Shown: piece after piece, positions 26,563-33,753 of the stretch
How the letters are laid out: the number at the start of each line of letters is the position of its first letter
How positions within the stretch are numbered: position 1 is the stretch's first letter
Source: CAVWDU01 sp963840725
Lineage (GTDB): Bacteria; Pseudomonadota; Gammaproteobacteria; Pseudomonadales; Halieaceae
Reading direction: 5' to 3'
Assembly: GCA_963840725.1 (NCBI GenBank)
Contig: CAWIZY010000018.1
Span: 186,001 to 250,000 of the forward strand
Length of the DNA stretch: 64,000 bases
Translations under genes and position numbers: made by a program
Notes under the pieces: generated by a model
Databases searched by the model: none
Told to the model about the DNA's origin: nothing
Seen by the model: only the letters and a program-made list of their open reading frames with translations

Positions 26563-27735
26563 TCAGCGGCCGTCGCCGTCGGTGCTCAAATGCACCGGCG
26601 CGCGTTCAACCGACGAGACCCGGTTCCGCCCACCCCGCTTGGCGAGATAAATGGCCCGCGCAGCCTGCCGGCGCAGCTCGTCGAGGGTGATATCGCCATA
26701 TCCACCCGACACCCCCAGGCTAACGGTAAGAGGTATCTCCTGGTCGTCCACCTGCAGCGGCTGTTCGCCCACGGCGTCTCGTATTCTCTCGGCCACAGCC
26801 CGCGCAGCGGTCAGGTTGGTGTCGGGCAGCACCAGCAGGAACTCTTCACCGCCGACCCGGGCGATGACATCCGTCGCACGGCTTTGCGCCTGCATGATTC
26901 TGGCGATGACCTGGAGTAGCCGGTCGCCCACATCGTGACCGAAACTGTCGTTGACCTGATGAAAATGGTCGATATCGACCATGATGGCGGAGACCGGTAA
27001 TTGCCCTCGCGAGGCGGCGGCAAGAGACACGCGCAGGGCCTCCTCCTGTCCGCGCTGGTTAAGCAGATGAGTCAGAGGGTCCTCGGTGGCGAGGTGGGAG
27101 AGCTGCTGCTGATATTCAATCAATACGCTGGCGAGAAAACCGATGGCGACCAGCCCATAGGCCACACCGTGCAGACCCAGCGCAATACCCTGGGCTGTTT
27201 CGAGGTCGCCATTGCCTAGATAGTGATACTGGGCAAGCGCCACCCCGGCCACCATCACTACCGCCGCCCCGGTCATAATGGCGTCTCCTGTGTTGCGCTG
27301 ACGCCAGGCCCGCTGGCCGAGGATGATTCCGGCGCCGGCAAAAAAGAGTGCCATGGTCGCTGTCTGGACCATGAACATTGCGCCCTGGGAGATGAAAAAT
27401 GCGCTCAGGCAGGCCGCCAGCCCCAGCAACCCAAATAGCAGTCTGCCGGCAAGAATTCCCGCCCGCTGGCCCGCAGCGAGGAACAGGATGTAAGCGCTGA
27501 TGATTGCGGCCACACTGGGTACGTCGAGGTCCAGAGGCGTGCTGGAACCTTTTTGCAGCGTCACCGCCACCCAGCCGAGCAAAGACGCCATAAAGTAGAC
27601 GGTATACATGCCGAGTCCGGCGGGTGGGTTGCGTGAGTCACTCAGCACGTAGACCACCAGAATCAGAGCCAGGGTCATCGACAGAATCATGCCGTAGTGA
27701 ATCCCCGTCGAGTTTTCGACCAGCAGTTGTGTCAT
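26563..27735 (-). CDS. Membrane diguanylate cyclase (GGDEF)
   Basis: A 390-residue protein with six or seven predicted membrane helices in residues 15-210 and a C-terminal GGDEF domain. The active site reads RVGGEEF, the functional GGEEF variant, and an inhibitory I-site RATD lies five residues before it. MVDIDHFHQVNDSFGHDVGD is the standard GGDEF entry. It would make cyclic di-GMP and be feedback inhibited. The membrane part matches no named sensor domain I recognise. It heads the unit with AraC and DUF748 and is divergent from the acyl-CoA dehydrogenase cluster. Confidence 0.94.
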   Translation of the reverse strand: MTQLLVENSTGIHYGMILSMTLALILVVYVLSDSRNPPAGLGMYTVYFMASLLGWVAVTLQKGSSTPLDLDVPSVAAIISAYILFLAAGQRAGILAGRLLFGLLGLAACLSAFFISQGAMFMVQTATMALFFAGAGIILGQRAWRQRNTGDAIMTGAAVVMVAGVALAQYHYLGNGDLETAQGIALGLHGVAYGLVAIGFLASVLIEYQQQLSHLATEDPLTHLLNQRGQEEALRVSLAAASRGQLPVSAIMVDIDHFHQVNDSFGHDVGDRLLQVIARIMQAQSRATDVIARVGGEEFLLVLPDTNLTAARAVAERIRDAVGEQPLQVDDQEIPLTVSLGVSGGYGDITLDELRRQAARAIYLAKRGGRNRVSSVERAPVHLSTDGDGR

Positions 27736-27764
27736 CTTTGCTTCCGCTCGACAGTTGCCGCCAC

Positions 27765-27812
27765 TGTGTGGGTTCCTGTGGTAGTTATTGTGGTATTTAC
27801 TGTGTTAGTTCC
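27765..27812. repeat. Imperfect 12-base tandem repeats in the divergent spacer
   Basis: Four units, TGTGTGGGTTCC, TGTGGTAGTTAT, TGTGGTATTTAC and TGTGTTAGTTCC, run head to tail, with a decayed fifth (TGTCTATTAATT) after them. They lie between the diguanylate cyclase start (27735) and the acyl-CoA dehydrogenase start (27906), and are more AT-rich than the surroundings. They could be regulator sites or a minisatellite. Confidence 0.75.
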
Positions 27813-27905
27813 TGTCTATTAATTTGTCGGGACGGGTCCTTGTTGAGCCGCACTCCCCTGACCATACTGGCCATTGATGTCCAGTAACGAGTCGGAGGGT
27901 GCCCC

Positions 27906-29081
27906 ATGTTGCCGCGCGAATTCACTGATGAACAGAATCTGTTCCGCGATGCCTATCGTAAATTTCTCGCCAGCGAGATTGTGCCACATATGGAAGGGTG
28001 GCGTGAGGAAGGAATCGTTAGTCGTGACGCATTTACCAAAGCCGGGAAACAGGGTTTTCTGATGGTCTGGCCCGAAGAGCGTTACGGAGGCGCAGGTGAT
28101 GAGGACTTTCGCTTCGATCAGGTGATTATTGAAGAGACCACCTACGCGCGCGCTGGCGATTGGTATAATACCCTGCACAGCCGCCTGGTGGGTCCTTATT
28201 TTACCCGGTTCGGCAGTCAGGAACAGTGTGAACGGTTTCTGCCGGGTTGTGTCTCGGGTGAGATCATTCTGGCAATCGCGATGACTGAACCCGACGCGGG
28301 TAGTGATCTGGCGGGCATGCGTGCCAATGCGGTGGAGCAGGATGATTGCTGGCTGCTCAACGGCTCCAAAACCTATATCTCCAATGGGATCAACGCGGAC
28401 GTGGTGATTGTTGCGGCGAAGACTGACCCGGAGCACAACCCCCATCATATGACGCTGTTCCTGGTGGAGCGCGGGATGCCCGGTTTTGAGCGTGGCCGTA
28501 ACCTGAAGAAAATGGGCCTGAAGGCGCAGGATACTGCTGAACTGTTCTTTACCGATGTCAAAGTGCCCAAGCAAAATGTGCTGGGCGAGCCAGGTAAGGG
28601 CTTTATCTATCTGATGGAGGGCCTTGCGGAAGAACGATTGATTGGCGCGGTGGGTTATCTTTCCGCTGCCCAACTGTCGTGGAATCTCACCGCGGACTAC
28701 GTGCGGGAACGTAAAGCCTTCGGTAAGCCGTTGGCGGCCTTTCAAAACACCCAGTTCAAGCTCGCCGAGAAACGTACCGAGCTCGATCTGGCCCAGGTCT
28801 ATGTAGACCAATGCGTGCGGGCTTTTAACGCCGGCGCCCTGACCGCCGTTGATGCGGCCAAGGCCAAACTGGTAACCAGTGAGCTGCAGATTTCTACCGC
28901 TGATCTCGGCGTGCAGATGCACGGGGGCAATGGGTATATGGATGAGTACCCCATCAGTCGCCAGTATACTGACGCCAGGATTTCCACCATTTACGCGGGC
29001 AGTTCTGAGGTGATGAAAATACTCATCAGCCGAGAATGTCTGTCCGAGGACTATACTCCGTTCAATACACGAAACTTCTAA
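27906..29081 (+). CDS. Acyl-CoA dehydrogenase, long-chain (LCAD)-like
   Basis: A 391-residue FAD dehydrogenase that forms the 2,3 double bond of acyl-CoA. Typical ACAD signatures are present: AMTEPDAGSDLAGM, YVRERKAFGKPLAAFQNTQF, QMHGGNGYMDEYPISRQYTDA. The late motif reads IYAGSSEVMK, without the MCAD-type catalytic Glu, while a Glu is present in GLAEERLIG, the place used by LCAD and isovaleryl-CoA dehydrogenase. That points to long or branched substrates. The AMACR gene follows after 12 bases, so they share an operon. Confidence 0.93.
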   Translation: MLPREFTDEQNLFRDAYRKFLASEIVPHMEGWREEGIVSRDAFTKAGKQGFLMVWPEERYGGAGDEDFRFDQVIIEETTYARAGDWYNTLHSRLVGPYFTRFGSQEQCERFLPGCVSGEIILAIAMTEPDAGSDLAGMRANAVEQDDCWLLNGSKTYISNGINADVVIVAAKTDPEHNPHHMTLFLVERGMPGFERGRNLKKMGLKAQDTAELFFTDVKVPKQNVLGEPGKGFIYLMEGLAEERLIGAVGYLSAAQLSWNLTADYVRERKAFGKPLAAFQNTQFKLAEKRTELDLAQVYVDQCVRAFNAGALTAVDAAKAKLVTSELQISTADLGVQMHGGNGYMDEYPISRQYTDARISTIYAGSSEVMKILISRECLSEDYTPFNTRNF

Positions 29082-29093
29082 GAGGGAGTCACC

Positions 29094-30227
29094 ATGGGGC
29101 CGCTTAATGGTTACACAGTTATCGAACTGGCGGGAATCGGGCCGGCGCCGATGGGCGGTATGATGCTCGCGGATATGGGTGCCGAACTGATTCGTATAGA
29201 CCGGGTGGGCGGCGCTGATCCGCGCATCACAGAAAAAGTCAGCGGTCGGGGCAAGAAATCGGTCGTGCTGGACCTCAAGGACCCGCGCGGTGTCGAAACC
29301 CTCTTGCGCATGGTAGAAAATGCTGACGTGCTGATCGATCCTTACCGTCCGGGGGTCTGTGAAAAGCTGGGTATCGGTCCGGAGGTTTGCCAACAACGCA
29401 ATCCAAAGATTGTGTTCGCCCGCATGACCGGCTGGGGTCAGGACGGTCCCCTTGCACACGCGGCGGGGCACGACATCAACTACATCGCTATTACCGGCGC
29501 ACTCTATGCCATGGGCCGAAAAGGTGAGAAACCGGTGCCGCCGCTAAACCTGGTAGGTGACATGGGCGGTGGCGGCATGCTTTTGGTGACCGGCGTGCTG
29601 GCAGCCTTGCTGGAGGCTACCAACTCCGGACGAGGGCAGGTTATCGACGTGGCCATGGTAGACGGCGCAGCGCAGTTGATGTGGATGTTTCACGGTCTGG
29701 AGGCCATTGATATATGGGATGCGAGTCAGCGCGGAGCCAACATGCTTGATGGCGGCGCCCACTTTTACGATACCTACGAGTGTGCGGATGGTGAGTACAT
29801 CGCACTGGGTTCAATCGAGCCGCAATTCTATGCCCGGTTAATGGAAATTGCTGAACTGCCGGAGTCGGATTTCGCTGACCAGAATAACCGCGCGGCCTGG
29901 CCCCGGATGAAGGAGCAACTGGCTGCCGTGATTGCTCGTAAAACCCAGGCCCAATGGTGCGAGTTGATGGAGGGTACGGACGTGTGTTTTGCGCCGGTGC
30001 TGTCTTTCATGGACGCGCCAACCCATCCGGCCAATGTCGCCAGAAATACGTATATTGAAATCGATGGTCTAACCCAGCCAGCCCCGGCACCGCGGTTCAG
30101 TCGCACCCCTGCCGGGGTGGCGCACGGCGTGCATGCCGCCGGTGAAGATACCGGTGGGATTATGCGGGCCATGGGATTTGCCGAGCAGGAAATCAATGAA
30201 TTGACAGAGGCCGGCGTCATCCACTGA
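29094..30227 (+). CDS. Alpha-methylacyl-CoA racemase (CoA-transferase family III fold)
   Basis: A 377-residue protein close to AMACR. Matching stretches are GPLNGYTVIELAGIGPAPMG, GRGKKSVVLDLKDPRG, AGHDINYIAITGAL, PLNLVGDMGGGG, GQVIDVAMVDGAAQL, NMLDGGAHFYDTYECADGEY and AIGSIEPQFY-like LGSIEPQFY. The catalytic His (GHDINY) and Asp (VGDMGG) of racemases are both kept. It interconverts R and S 2-methylacyl-CoA so that branched, isoprenoid or sterol side chains can enter beta-oxidation. Its place between LCAD-like dehydrogenase and enoyl-CoA hydratase fits this; a CoA-transferase activity is less likely. Confidence 0.93.
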   Translation: MGPLNGYTVIELAGIGPAPMGGMMLADMGAELIRIDRVGGADPRITEKVSGRGKKSVVLDLKDPRGVETLLRMVENADVLIDPYRPGVCEKLGIGPEVCQQRNPKIVFARMTGWGQDGPLAHAAGHDINYIAITGALYAMGRKGEKPVPPLNLVGDMGGGGMLLVTGVLAALLEATNSGRGQVIDVAMVDGAAQLMWMFHGLEAIDIWDASQRGANMLDGGAHFYDTYECADGEYIALGSIEPQFYARLMEIAELPESDFADQNNRAAWPRMKEQLAAVIARKTQAQWCELMEGTDVCFAPVLSFMDAPTHPANVARNTYIEIDGLTQPAPAPRFSRTPAGVAHGVHAAGEDTGGIMRAMGFAEQEINELTEAGVIH

Positions 30228-30251
30228 GGGTGGCGACTGATGGAGGCTGTA

Positions 30252-31043
30252 ATGAGTGAATACGAGACGGTTATTGTCGAGCGTCATGAAAGTGTGGCCG
30301 TAGTAACCATGAACCGCCCGGACGCCTTGAACACTTTTGACAGTGCGCTGCGGCGAGACCTGCTGCGTGCAGTGCGCGAGGTCAATGACGACGCATCGGT
30401 GCGGGTGGCGATATTGACGGGCGCCGGCAGAGCATTTGGCGGCGGTGCCGACCTCAGCGAAAGCGCGACTCAGGCTGACCCCTTTTTTCGCGTGGAAGAC
30501 CAGCTCAATGGCGAGTTCAAGCCGATTCTGATGGCGATTACCGAGGCTCCACAGCCCTGGGTTAGCGCCGTTGCGGGGCCTGCCGCGGGGGTATCCAGCT
30601 CCTTTGCCATGGTTTGCGACCTCACGGTCATGGCGGAAAACGCTTATCTCTACCAAGCTTTCGCTGCCATCGGCCTGATCCCTGACGGCGGGGCAACCTG
30701 GCATCTGGCACGTACCTTGGGTCGGAAGCGCGCCTATGAATTGATTGTCACTGGAGAGAAGCTCAGCGCGGCAAAGTGCCTCGAACTGGGTTTGTGTAAC
30801 CGGGTTGTGCCGGTGGAAGAACTGATGCCTGTTACCCTGGCCTGGGCCGATGAACTGGCCAACAAGGCGCCGCTATCCCTGCGCTATGCCAAACAGGCGG
30901 TAAACATGGCTATGGAGATCAGTCAGGCTGAGACGATCACCGAGGAGGCCAGGTTGCAGCATGTCTGCCTCACCAGCGCGGATGCCGCAGAGGGCGTCTC
31001 GGCGTTCCTGGAGAAGCGTGCCCCACAGTGGCGCGGATGTTAA
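30252..31043 (+). CDS. Enoyl-CoA hydratase/isomerase family protein
   Basis: A 263-residue crotonase from ATG 30252, which follows GGAGG by five bases; the frame opens four codons earlier at 30240. The oxyanion-hole pair is visible in GAGRAFGGGADL and GPAAGVSSSFAMVCDL. The acid/base position reads IGLIPDGGATW with Asp instead of the second Glu, as in PaaG-type isomerases, so it may isomerise rather than hydrate. It is 24 bases after the racemase gene and belongs to the same operon. Confidence 0.92.
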   Translation: MSEYETVIVERHESVAVVTMNRPDALNTFDSALRRDLLRAVREVNDDASVRVAILTGAGRAFGGGADLSESATQADPFFRVEDQLNGEFKPILMAITEAPQPWVSAVAGPAAGVSSSFAMVCDLTVMAENAYLYQAFAAIGLIPDGGATWHLARTLGRKRAYELIVTGEKLSAAKCLELGLCNRVVPVEELMPVTLAWADELANKAPLSLRYAKQAVNMAMEISQAETITEEARLQHVCLTSADAAEGVSAFLEKRAPQWRGC

Positions 31044-31120
31044 ATCGCAGCACTGAGCCCGGCTGCATCCGTTGTAATCTATCTGCGTTATAGTACGCGT
31101 TTTTCCAGCGGCGACCCCCT

Positions 31121-32659
31121 ATGCAATCGGAAACCCGACCTGAGCTTGCTGCCCTGCAGGAGCGGCTTGCCAAGACCCAAGACGAGCAGCGGCAGGAGGC
31201 AGTGCAAAAACGGCATGGTCTCGGTTTTCGAACGGCCCGTGAAAACCTCGACGATCTGGTGGACCCTGGGACGTTTCAGGAATACGGCCAGCTGGCAGTC
31301 GCCGCACAACGCAGCCGTCGCGATTACGCTGAGCTGCAATCCAGTACCGCCGCAGACGGGATCATCACCGGCACCTGTACCGTCAATGCGGCGCGGGTTG
31401 GCAGTGTTGCCGCCCGGGCCGCCGTTATCGTCAATGACTACACGGTATTAGCTGGCACTCAAGGTTTTTTCCACCATCGCAAGCTGGACCGTATCTGTGA
31501 ACTGGCAGCGGAGTTGCGCCTGCCAGTTATCATGTACACGGAGGGCGGTGGCGGCCGGCCTGGCGATACGGACGTGACGACTCAAATTGCGGGCCTGAAT
31601 GTGGAGTCTTTCGCCACCTGGGCCGCGCTGCGCGGAACCGTACCCAGAATCGCCGTCAATAATGGCTATTGTTTCGCCGGTAACGCAGCGCTGTTTGGCT
31701 GCGCTGATTTTACCATCGCCACCCGCAAATCCTGGATTGGTATGGCTGGGCCGGCCATGATCGAGGGCGGCGGTCTCGGTACATTTTCTCCTCGGGATAT
31801 CGGGCCCGTTGACGTTCAGGAAAGAAACGGCGTCATCGATATCGTTGCTGACGACGAAGCACATGCCACCGCGCTGGCGCAGCAGTTGCTAGGCTACTTT
31901 CAGGGTCCGATGCGGCGCTGGAGCTCCGTCGACCAGTCCTCGTTGCGGGATCTTGTACCCACGGAACGTCGCCTCGCTTATCCGGTGCGAAAAATTATCG
32001 AGATAATCGCCGACGAAGGCTCGTTTCTTGAGCTGCAGCGTCTGTTCGGGCGCAGCGTAGTTACCGGCTTTATGCACCTGGAGGGCAGGCCGGTGGGTCT
32101 GATCGCCAATGACTGCCAACAACTGGGCGGTGCGGTGGACTCCGAGGCCGCCGAAAAGGCGGCGTCCTTTCTCGAGCGCTGCGATGCATTTGGCCTGCCG
32201 GTGGTGTCTCTCACCGATACCCCGGGGTTTATGGTTGGTCCAGACAACGAACGTGAAGGTGCAGTGCGGCGAATGTCCAAGCTGTTTTTGGCAGGCGCTC
32301 GGTTGCGGGTACCCGTGGTGGCAATCTTCCTGCGCAAAGGCTATGGGTTAGGCGCGATGGCCATGACCGGTGGTAGTTTTTTACGGCCGGTCTACGCTGC
32401 GGCCTGGCCAACCGGCGAGTTTGGTGGCATGGGTCTTGAAGGTTCTGTACGTCTCGGCTACCGCAAAGAGCTCGATGCTTTGAGTGACCCTGCTGAGCGA
32501 GAGGCCTTGTTCAATCAATTGGTTGCACGGGCTTATGAAATCGGTCGAGCCACTGAAGCAGCCAGTCACCTTGAGATTGATGCAGTGATTGACCCTGTTG
32601 ATACCCGCGCAGTGCTGTTGCGCGCGCTGGCCAGCACGGGGCCGTCTGTGATGGCTTGA
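31121..32659 (+). CDS. Acyl-CoA carboxylase carboxyltransferase (beta) subunit
   Basis: A 512-residue carboxyltransferase of the propionyl/methylcrotonyl/geranyl-CoA carboxylase group. Typical regions are LDDLVDPGTFQEYG, GTQGFFHHRKLDRICELA, an acyl-CoA site with GYCFAGNAALFGCADF, AGPAMIEGGGLG, the carboxybiotin side SLTDTPGFMVGPDNE, and GYGLGAMAMTGGSF. It transfers CO2 from biotin to an acyl-CoA. No biotin carboxylase/BCCP subunit is in the window, so it must pair with one coded elsewhere or act differently. The stop overlaps the AraC start (TGATG). Confidence 0.9.
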   Translation: MQSETRPELAALQERLAKTQDEQRQEAVQKRHGLGFRTARENLDDLVDPGTFQEYGQLAVAAQRSRRDYAELQSSTAADGIITGTCTVNAARVGSVAARAAVIVNDYTVLAGTQGFFHHRKLDRICELAAELRLPVIMYTEGGGGRPGDTDVTTQIAGLNVESFATWAALRGTVPRIAVNNGYCFAGNAALFGCADFTIATRKSWIGMAGPAMIEGGGLGTFSPRDIGPVDVQERNGVIDIVADDEAHATALAQQLLGYFQGPMRRWSSVDQSSLRDLVPTERRLAYPVRKIIEIIADEGSFLELQRLFGRSVVTGFMHLEGRPVGLIANDCQQLGGAVDSEAAEKAASFLERCDAFGLPVVSLTDTPGFMVGPDNEREGAVRRMSKLFLAGARLRVPVVAIFLRKGYGLGAMAMTGGSFLRPVYAAAWPTGEFGGMGLEGSVRLGYRKELDALSDPAEREALFNQLVARAYEIGRATEAASHLEIDAVIDPVDTRAVLLRALASTGPSVMA

Positions 32660-33753
32660 TGTCGATGCCAACGCCAACCGGTTCCGTTTACGTTTTTTGT
32701 CTCAATGCCGTGGTTCAGGCCGCAGCCGCGCTGGGTGTCCCTGGTCAGGCACTGCTGCGGGACGCGGGGGTCAATCCCGAACTCCTGCGCCTGGCTGGCG
32801 AGCGGGTGCCGATGGCGACATACCTGTCGCTGTATCGATTGGCAGAGCAGAGAACGGGTAATCCCGACCTCGGTCTCAGGGTGGGTCATATCACCTATTT
32901 CATGGGCATGAACCTGCACCTTTACATGACCACCATTTGCAGCGATCTGCGTGAGTATCTGAATATCATACCCAGTACCATCCATCTGCGTGGCGACCAG
33001 GGGAGGGTACTGGTAAATCCGGAGAACGACCGGATTCGATTGGAGTGGCACCCCTTGAGCGCTGAAGTCGCTGCGAGTCGCTGCCTGCACGATGAGATTC
33101 TGATCTCTTCAGCGACCATCGTCGACTCTATCTGCGCCTTGCCAGTCCCGGTGCTGGCCGCAGAGTTCAGTTACCCAAAGCCTGATGATTGCTCCGCGCT
33201 CGAGGCCGCTTTCGGGTCGCGATTGCGTTTTCAGCGGCCTGTCAGCTGTATTTACTTTGCTCGCGATAGCCTGGGCTATCCTCTGATCGACCCGGGTTTC
33301 GAGTTGGGTCGCGAGCTCAGAGCCGGCCCGGAGAGTCTGTTTGCCGAGAGCGCTGCGATCACGGACGTATTTTTGCGCGACACCCGCGCCGCCATGCGCC
33401 GCGCGCTGCCCGGGGGCAAACTCACGATTGATGGTTTGGCTCAGGTGATGGGCGTATCCCGTCGCACCTTGCAGCGACGGTTGGAGCGTCGTGGTTGTAG
33501 TTTCAAGGAACTGCAGCAGGGGCTCAGGGAGGAGCTGTCGCTGCGTTATCTGGACGACCCGCGGCTTGCGATTACTGAGATAGCACTCGTCCTGGGTTAC
33601 TCCGATCAAGCTTCTTTTTCCAACGCATTCCGGGCATGGCGAAACTGCTCACCCAGCGACTATCGCAATCGCAATAGGTGTCCTGAGGTGTCCCTAATTG
33701 GTAATAATCAACCGCAGTGCCTGCAGCTGCAGGTTGGCATGGCGAATATGTAG
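32659..33753 (+). CDS. AraC-family regulator of the acyl-CoA cluster
   Basis: A 364-residue AraC protein with an arabinose_bd-type N-terminal domain and C-terminal HTH pair (GLAQVMGVSRRTLQRRLERR and ITEIALVLGYSDQASFSNAF). The ATG at 32659 overlaps the carboxyltransferase stop, so the gene is translationally coupled to the cluster it probably controls. A TTG one codon earlier is possible. Its 3' end runs 60 bases into the convergent rapA gene, so the last 20 residues are coded by both strands. Confidence 0.9.
   Translation: MSMPTPTGSVYVFCLNAVVQAAAALGVPGQALLRDAGVNPELLRLAGERVPMATYLSLYRLAEQRTGNPDLGLRVGHITYFMGMNLHLYMTTICSDLREYLNIIPSTIHLRGDQGRVLVNPENDRIRLEWHPLSAEVAASRCLHDEILISSATIVDSICALPVPVLAAEFSYPKPDDCSALEAAFGSRLRFQRPVSCIYFARDSLGYPLIDPGFELGRELRAGPESLFAESAAITDVFLRDTRAAMRRALPGGKLTIDGLAQVMGVSRRTLQRRLERRGCSFKELQQGLREELSLRYLDDPRLAITEIALVLGYSDQASFSNAFRAWRNCSPSDYRNRNRCPEVSLIGNNQPQCLQLQVGMANM

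Noticed and set aside
27819..29471. 550-codon open frame on the minus strand
   Set aside because: Antisense to acyl-CoA dehydrogenase and AMACR, both with clear motifs.
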